Below are positions 16,376 to 21,895 of a stretch of DNA of 21,895 bases, piece by piece (position 1 is the first letter of the stretch; each line of letters opens with the position of its first letter). The DNA is from Nemertoderma westbladi (taxonomy: Eukaryota; Xenacoelomorpha; Nemertodermatida; Nemertodermatidae), in NCBI GenBank assembly GCA_032718475.1, contig JAUCBJ010004775.1, forward strand, positions 1 through 21,895. Direction: 5' to 3'. The translations under genes and the position numbers were made by a program. A model generated the notes under the pieces. That model had not been told where the DNA came from, made no database searches, and saw nothing but the letters and a program-made list of their open reading frames with translations.

Positions 16376-18765
16376 CACTGTAATATGATGTGTTTACTGG
16401 GCCACAGCCACACTGTAATACGATGTGTTTACTGGGCCACAGCCACACTGTAATACGATGTGTTTACTGGGCCACAGCCACACTGTAATACGAAGTGTTT
16501 ACTGGGCCACAGCCACACTGTAATACGATGTGTTTACTGGGCCACAGCCACACTGTAATACGATGTGTTTACTGGGCCACAGCCACACTGAAATACGATG
16601 TGTTTACTGGGCCACAGCCACACTGTAATACGATGTGTTTACTGGGCCACAGCCACACTGTAATACGATGTGTTTACTGGGCCACAGCCACACTGTAATA
16701 CGATGTGTTTACTGGGCCACAGCCACACTGTAATACGATATGTTTATTGGGCCACAGCCACGCCGCACTAATACGATGTGTTTACTGGGCCACAGCCACA
16801 CTGTAATACGATGTGTTTATTGGGCCACAGCCACGCCGCACTGTAATACGATGTGTTTACTGGGCCACAGCCACACTGAAATACGAACTGTAATACGATG
16901 TGTTTACTGGGCCACAGCCACACTGAAATACGATGTGTTTACTGGGCCACAGCCACACTGTAATACGATGTGTTTACTGTGCCACAGCCACACTGTAATA
17001 CGATGTGTTTACTGGGCCACAGCCACACTGTAATACGATGTGTTTACTGGGCCACAGCCGCACTGTAATACGATGTGTTTACTGGGCCACAGCCACACTG
17101 TAATACGATCTGTTTACTGTGCCACAGCCACACTGTAATACGATGTGTTTATTGGGCCACAGCCACGCCGCACTGTAATACGATGTGTTTACTGGGCCAC
17201 AGCCACACTGAAATACGATGTGTTTACTGGGCCATAGCCACACTGTAATACGATGTGTTTACTGGGCCACAGCCACACTGTAATACGATGTGTTTACTGT
17301 GCCACAGCCACACTGTAATACGATGTGTTTACTGGGCCACAGCCACACTGAAATACGATGTGTTTACTGGGCCACAGCCACACTGTAATACGATGTGTTT
17401 ACTGTGCCACAGCCACACTGTAATACGATGTGTTTACTGGGCCACAGCCACACTGTAATACGATGTGTTTACTGGGCCACAGCGGCACTGTAATACGATG
17501 TGTTTACTAGGCCACAGCCACACTGTAATACGATGTGTTTACTGGGCCACAGCCACGCCGCACTGTAATACGATCAGTTTACTGGGCCACAGCCACACTG
17601 TAATACGATGTGTTTACTGGGCCACAGCCACGCTGCACTGTAATACGATGTGTTTACTGGGCCACAGCCACACTGTAATACGATGTGTTTATTGGGCCAC
17701 AGCCACACTGTAATATGATGTGTTTACTGGGCCACAGCCACAGCCACACTGTAATACGATGTGTTTATTGGGCCACAGCCACACTGTAATATGATGTGTT
17801 TACTGGGCCACAGCCACACTGTAATACGATGTGTTTACTGGGCCACAGCCGCGCCGCACTGTAATACGATGTGTTTACTGGGCCACAGCCACACTGTAAT
17901 ACGATGTGTTTACTGGGCCACAGCCACACTGTAATACGATGTGTTTACTGGGCCACAGCCACACTGAAATACGATGTGTTTACTGGGCCACAGCCACACT
18001 GTAATACGATGTGTTTACTGGGCCACAGCCACACTGAAATACGATGTGTTTACTGGGCCACAGCCACGCCGCACTGTAATACGATGAGTTTACTGGGCCA
18101 CAGCCGCACTGTAATACGATGTGTTTACTGGGCCACAGCCGCACTGTAATACGATGTGTTTACTGGGCCGCAGCCACACTGAAATACGATGTGTTTACTG
18201 GGCCACAGCCACACTGTAATACGATGTGTTTACTGGGCCACAGCCACACTGTAATACGATGTGTTTACTGGGCCACAGCCACACTGTAATACGATGTCTT
18301 TACTAGGCCACAGCCACACTGTAATACGATGTGTTTACTGGGCCACAGCCGCACTGAAATACGATGTGTTTACTGGGCCACAGCCGCGCCGTACTGTAAT
18401 ACGATGTGTTTACTGGGCCACAGCCACACTGTAATACGATGTGTTTACTGGGCCACAGCCACACTGTAATACGATGTATTTACTGGGCCACAGCCACACT
18501 GTAATACGATGTGTTTACTGGGCCACAGCCACACTGTAATACGATGTGTTTACTGGGCCACAGCCACACTGTAATACGATGTGTTTACTGGGCCACAGCC
18601 ACACTGTAATACGATGTGTTTACTGGGCCACAGCCGCGCCGCACTGTAATACGATGTGTTTACTGGGCCACAGCCACACTGTAATACGATGTGTTTACTG
18701 GGCCACAGCCACACTGTAATACGATGTGTTTACTGGGCCACAGCCACACTGTAATACGATGTGTT

Positions 18766-20630
18766 TACTGGCCCACAGCCACACTGTAATACGATGTGTT
18801 TATTGGGCCACAGCCGCACTGTAATACGATGTGTTTACTGGGCCACAGCCACACTGTAATACGATGTGTTTATTGGGCCACAGCCGCACTGTAATACGAT
18901 GTGTTTACTGGCCCACAGCCACACTGTAATACGATGTGTTTACTGGGCCACAGCCACACTGTAATACGATGTGTTTACTGGGCCACAGCCACACTGTAAT
19001 ACGATGTGTTTACTGGCCCACAGCCACACTGTAATACGATGTGTTTATTGGGCCACAGCCGCACTGTAATACGATGTGTTTACTGGGCCACAGCCACACT
19101 GTAATACGATGTGTTTATTGGGCCACAGCCGCACTGTAATACGATGTGTTTACTGGGCCACAGCCACACTGTAATACGATGTGTTTACTGGGCCACAGCC
19201 ACACTGTAATACGATGTGTTTACTGGCCCACAGCCACACTGTAATACGATGTGTTTATTGGGCCACAGCCGCACTGTAATACGATGTGTTTACTGGGCCA
19301 CAGCCACACTGTAATACGATGTGTTTATTGGGCCACAGCCGCACTGTAATACGATGTGTTTACTGGGCCACAGCCACACTGTAATACGATGTGTTTACTG
19401 GGCCACAGCCACACTGTAATACGATGTGTTTACTGGCCCACAGCCACACTGTAATACGATGTGTTTATTGGGCCACAGCCGCACTGTAATACGATGTGTT
19501 TACTGGGCCACAGCCACACTGTAATGCGATGTGTTTACTGGGCCACAGCCACACTGTAATACGATGTGTTTACTGGCCCACAGCCACACTGTAATACGAT
19601 GTGTTTACTGGGCCACAGCCACACTGTAATACGATGTGTTTACTGGGCCACAGCCGCACTGTAATACGATGTGTTTACTGGGCCACAGCCACACTGTAAT
19701 ACGATGTGTTTACTGGGCCACAGCCACACTGTAATACGATGTGTTTACTGGCCCACAGCCACACTGTAATACGATGTGTTTATTGGGCCACAGCCGCACT
19801 GTAATATGATGTGTTTACTGGGCCACAGCCACACTGTAATACGATGTGTTTACTGGGCCACAGCCACACTGTAATACGATGTGTTTACTGGCCCACAGCC
19901 ACACTGTAATACGATGTGTTTACTGGGCCACAGCCACACTGTAATACGATGTGTTTACTGGGCCACAGCCGCACTGTAATACGATGTGTTTACTGGGCCA
20001 CAGCCACACTGTAATACGATGTGTTTACTGGGCCACAGCCGCACTGTAATACGATGTGTTTACTGGGCCACAGCCACACTGTAATACGATGTGTTTACTG
20101 GGCCACAGCCACACTGTAATACGATGTGTTTACTGGCCCACAGCCACACTGTAATACGATGTGTTTATTGGGCCACAGCCGCACTGTAATATGATGTGTT
20201 TACTGGGCCACAGCCACACTGTAATACGATGTGTTTACTGGGCCACAGCCACACTGTAATACGATGTGTTTACTGGCCCACAGCCACACTGTAATACGAT
20301 GTGTTTATTGGGCCACAGCCGCACTGTAATACGATGTGTTTACTGGGCCACAGCCACACTGTAATACGATGTGTTTACTGGGCCACAGCCGCACTGTAAT
20401 ACGATGTGTTTACTGGGCCACAGCCACACTGTAATACGATGTGTTTACTGGCCCACAGCCACACTGTAATACGATGTGTTTACTGGGCCACAGCCACACT
20501 GTAATACGATGTGTTTACTGTGCCACAGCCACGCCGCACTAATACGATGTGTTTACTGGGCCACAGCCACACTGTAATACGATGTGTTTACTGGGCCACA
20601 GCCACACTGTAATACGATGTGTTTACTGGC
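18766..20630 (+). repeat. Higher-order blocks in the 3' part of the minisatellite
   Basis: Units carrying TACTGGCCCA mark a second layer at 18766, 18906, 19011, 19221, 19431, 19571, 19746, 19886, 20131, 20271, 20446 and 20624. The spacings are 140, 105, 210, 210, 140, 175, 140, 245, 140, 175 and 178 bp, all multiples of 35 except the last, which contains an indel variant. Between 19011 and 19431 a six-monomer block repeats exactly in variant order. Confidence 0.8.
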
Positions 20631-21616
20631 CCACAGCCACACTGTAATACGATGTGTTTACTGGGCCACAGCCACACTGTAATACGATGTGTTTACTGGG
20701 CCACAGCCACACTGTAATACGATGTGTTTACTGGGCCACAGCCACACTGTAATACGATGTGTTTACTGGGCCACAGCCGCACTGTAATACGATGTGTTTA
20801 CTGGGCCACAGCCACACTGTAATACGATGTGTTTACTGAGAGTTTACTGACTTAAATATAATTTTGAGTTAGAAACAATTATTTATTTGCCCAACTTGTA
20901 GTAACTTTTTTTTGTATTGAATCTTATAATCTCAACGTGGAGTAACAGTGAACTATTTTTACCCCAACTTAATTGTCGTCCTTTGGTGAATCAACTCATC
21001 GGTAATATATTAGGTTATATAGTTTGAGTAGTGATTTATTACCAAAACATTTGTAAATGTCTTATAACTCAATCTTGGCTGGCAGTGTGTATTTATTTAT
21101 ATTAATAAGTAAACTGATAACTTAAATGGTATTTATTATCTATATTGTGCAACATTTATTTATTTATATATTACTAATATTATACTACAATATGTTTCTG
21201 TAACTAATTTCGATTTCATTGTTTTTATATATTCAACGGGTTATTTTTCAAAACATCCCGAAGGCTAAATTTCCAGAAATTGACTTTTCTAAATTGAATT
21301 CTACTGTAAACCCATTCTGGTGATTTACACTGGATCACATTATATTTACTAGAAGAGTGTGGGATGTGTTGCCTATAAAGGAATATTTTATAGAACCGCT
21401 ATTTCTACTTTTTAAAAGGTGTAAAATACTACCGAAACGGGTAATTTATTTTAATTTATAAATATATAAAAATATTCCCTGGGAATTATATATTTTGGCG
21501 TTTAGGATGTTATGAAAAAAAAACCCATCGAGAGGAAGTACTAACTATTTATTGGCGACCTTCTCATTTTGTTACAAACTTGTTTGTCATCCTAGCAGAC
21601 AGCGAAATTATATTTA

Positions 21617-21622
21617 AATAAA
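21617..21622 (+). promoter_or_regulatory. AATAAA hexamer, possible distal poly(A) signal
   Basis: The first canonical plus-strand hexamer found by eye downstream of the RhoGEF stop, about 6 kb away and beyond the minisatellite. Its use by that gene is unproven; in an AT-rich region it may be chance. Confidence 0.2.
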
Positions 21623-21809
21623 TTTTCACCAGCTGCATCCATCGGGGTACATATTTGATGACCGTCGTACAGATAGAGTTTAGGACTGATGCTGTACTTT
21701 TAGGTTAACACATATTGGCTGTTATCCAATACAGATATGTAGTAGCGAGGAGTTAATTAGTATAACTACCGCTAAAGCAGCTTGTAGAAAGCTGTATCTG
21801 ATGGAGACA

Positions 21810-21829
21810 GGGGGGGGGGGGGGGGGGGG
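21810..21829 (+). repeat. 20-base G homopolymer
   Basis: Twenty consecutive G on the plus strand, flanked by ACA and TAC, in otherwise AT-rich sequence. The exact length is uncertain because such tracts are error-prone in assembly. Confidence 0.85.
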
Positions 21830-21895
21830 TACTGGACGCAAATCCCATCTTGGCGAATTAATCTCCCGCCTCGATGTTAAATTCTCAATTTAGGG

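Larger units (their letters stand above)
15851..20838 (+). repeat. Minisatellite, 35-bp monomer, about 140 copies
   Basis: A head-to-tail array of a 35-bp unit containing GTGTTTACTGGGCCACAGCC followed by ACACTGTAATACGAT. Common variants are a 5-bp gain giving 40-bp units (CACGCCGCACTG in place of CACACTG; about 14 copies, all but one before 18650), TATTGG for TACTGG, GGCCC for GGGCC, CCGCACTG for CCACACTG, and GAAATACG for GTAATACG. The three most 5' copies with TGCGAT and the truncated last unit mark the edges. The units are not separated by unique spacers. The 35-bp period is not a multiple of three and a TAA recurs in the unit, so the many short open frames are accidental. Confidence 0.98.
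20839..21895. other. AT-rich flank without a gene
   Basis: No open frame, RNA gene or recognisable element is seen. The first canonical plus-strand AATAAA I find after the RhoGEF stop is at 21617-21622 in this region, and a G homopolymer lies at 21810-21829. Confidence 0.5.

Noticed and set aside
15851-20838. CRISPR array
   Set aside because: The units are contiguous without unique spacers and the context is eukaryotic, so it is a minisatellite.
15851-20838. Repeat protein encoded by the array (frames of 67-97 codons on both strands)
   Set aside because: The 35-bp period rotates frames and TAA recurs about every 105 bp in a given frame; the open runs depend on chance variants.

Overview
The window reads as nuclear DNA of an animal, probably a marine-type invertebrate; the species cannot be fixed from sequence alone. 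Reasons: two eukaryotic signal recognition particle (SRP) subunit genes, a metazoan-type PLEKHG Rho guanine-nucleotide exchange factor, a Tigger/pogo transposase, a non-LTR retrotransposon, hAT-type miniature elements and a long minisatellite, with large AT-rich spacers between GC-richer coding blocks.

Layout. (1) 1-1152: SRP19 (169-618) and SRP9 (919-1152) lie head to tail on the minus strand, each as one uninterrupted reading frame, 300 bp apart. (2) 1153-11272: about 10 kb of mobile-element debris. First comes a stretch with several hairpins and a repeated 17-bp motif, then a decayed Tigger/pogo transposase (1939-3766, minus). Next is a broken LINE (about 3962-8973, minus) carrying endonuclease and reverse transcriptase remnants. 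The LINE is split by two non-autonomous hAT-like elements with clear terminal inverted repeats and 8-bp target duplications (6743-7691 and 7842-8655). It also holds a second copy of its own 5'-side sequence inside the reverse transcriptase region (5023-5316). A different 1.7-kb inverted-repeat element (9339-11073) follows; it carries many copies of a 20-bp motif pointing inward from each side. (3) 11273-15583: a single 1436-codon frame on the plus strand encoding a PLEKHG1/2/3-type RhoGEF (DH, then PH, then a long disordered tail). (4) 15851-20838: a 5-kb minisatellite with a 35-bp monomer, 40-bp variants and local higher-order repeats. It starts about 270 bp after the RhoGEF stop codon. (5) 20839-21895: AT-rich flank without a gene, with a 20-base G tract.

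The two SRP genes belong to one complex: SRP9 acts with SRP14 on the Alu domain of the SRP RNA, and SRP19 helps assemble the S domain. The RhoGEF has no visible functional link to them. I find no wholly new biological system. The points most worth checking are the SRP9-SRP19 pairing, the intronless RhoGEF, the two hAT-like families sharing one end architecture, the 1.7-kb inverted-repeat element and the layered minisatellite.
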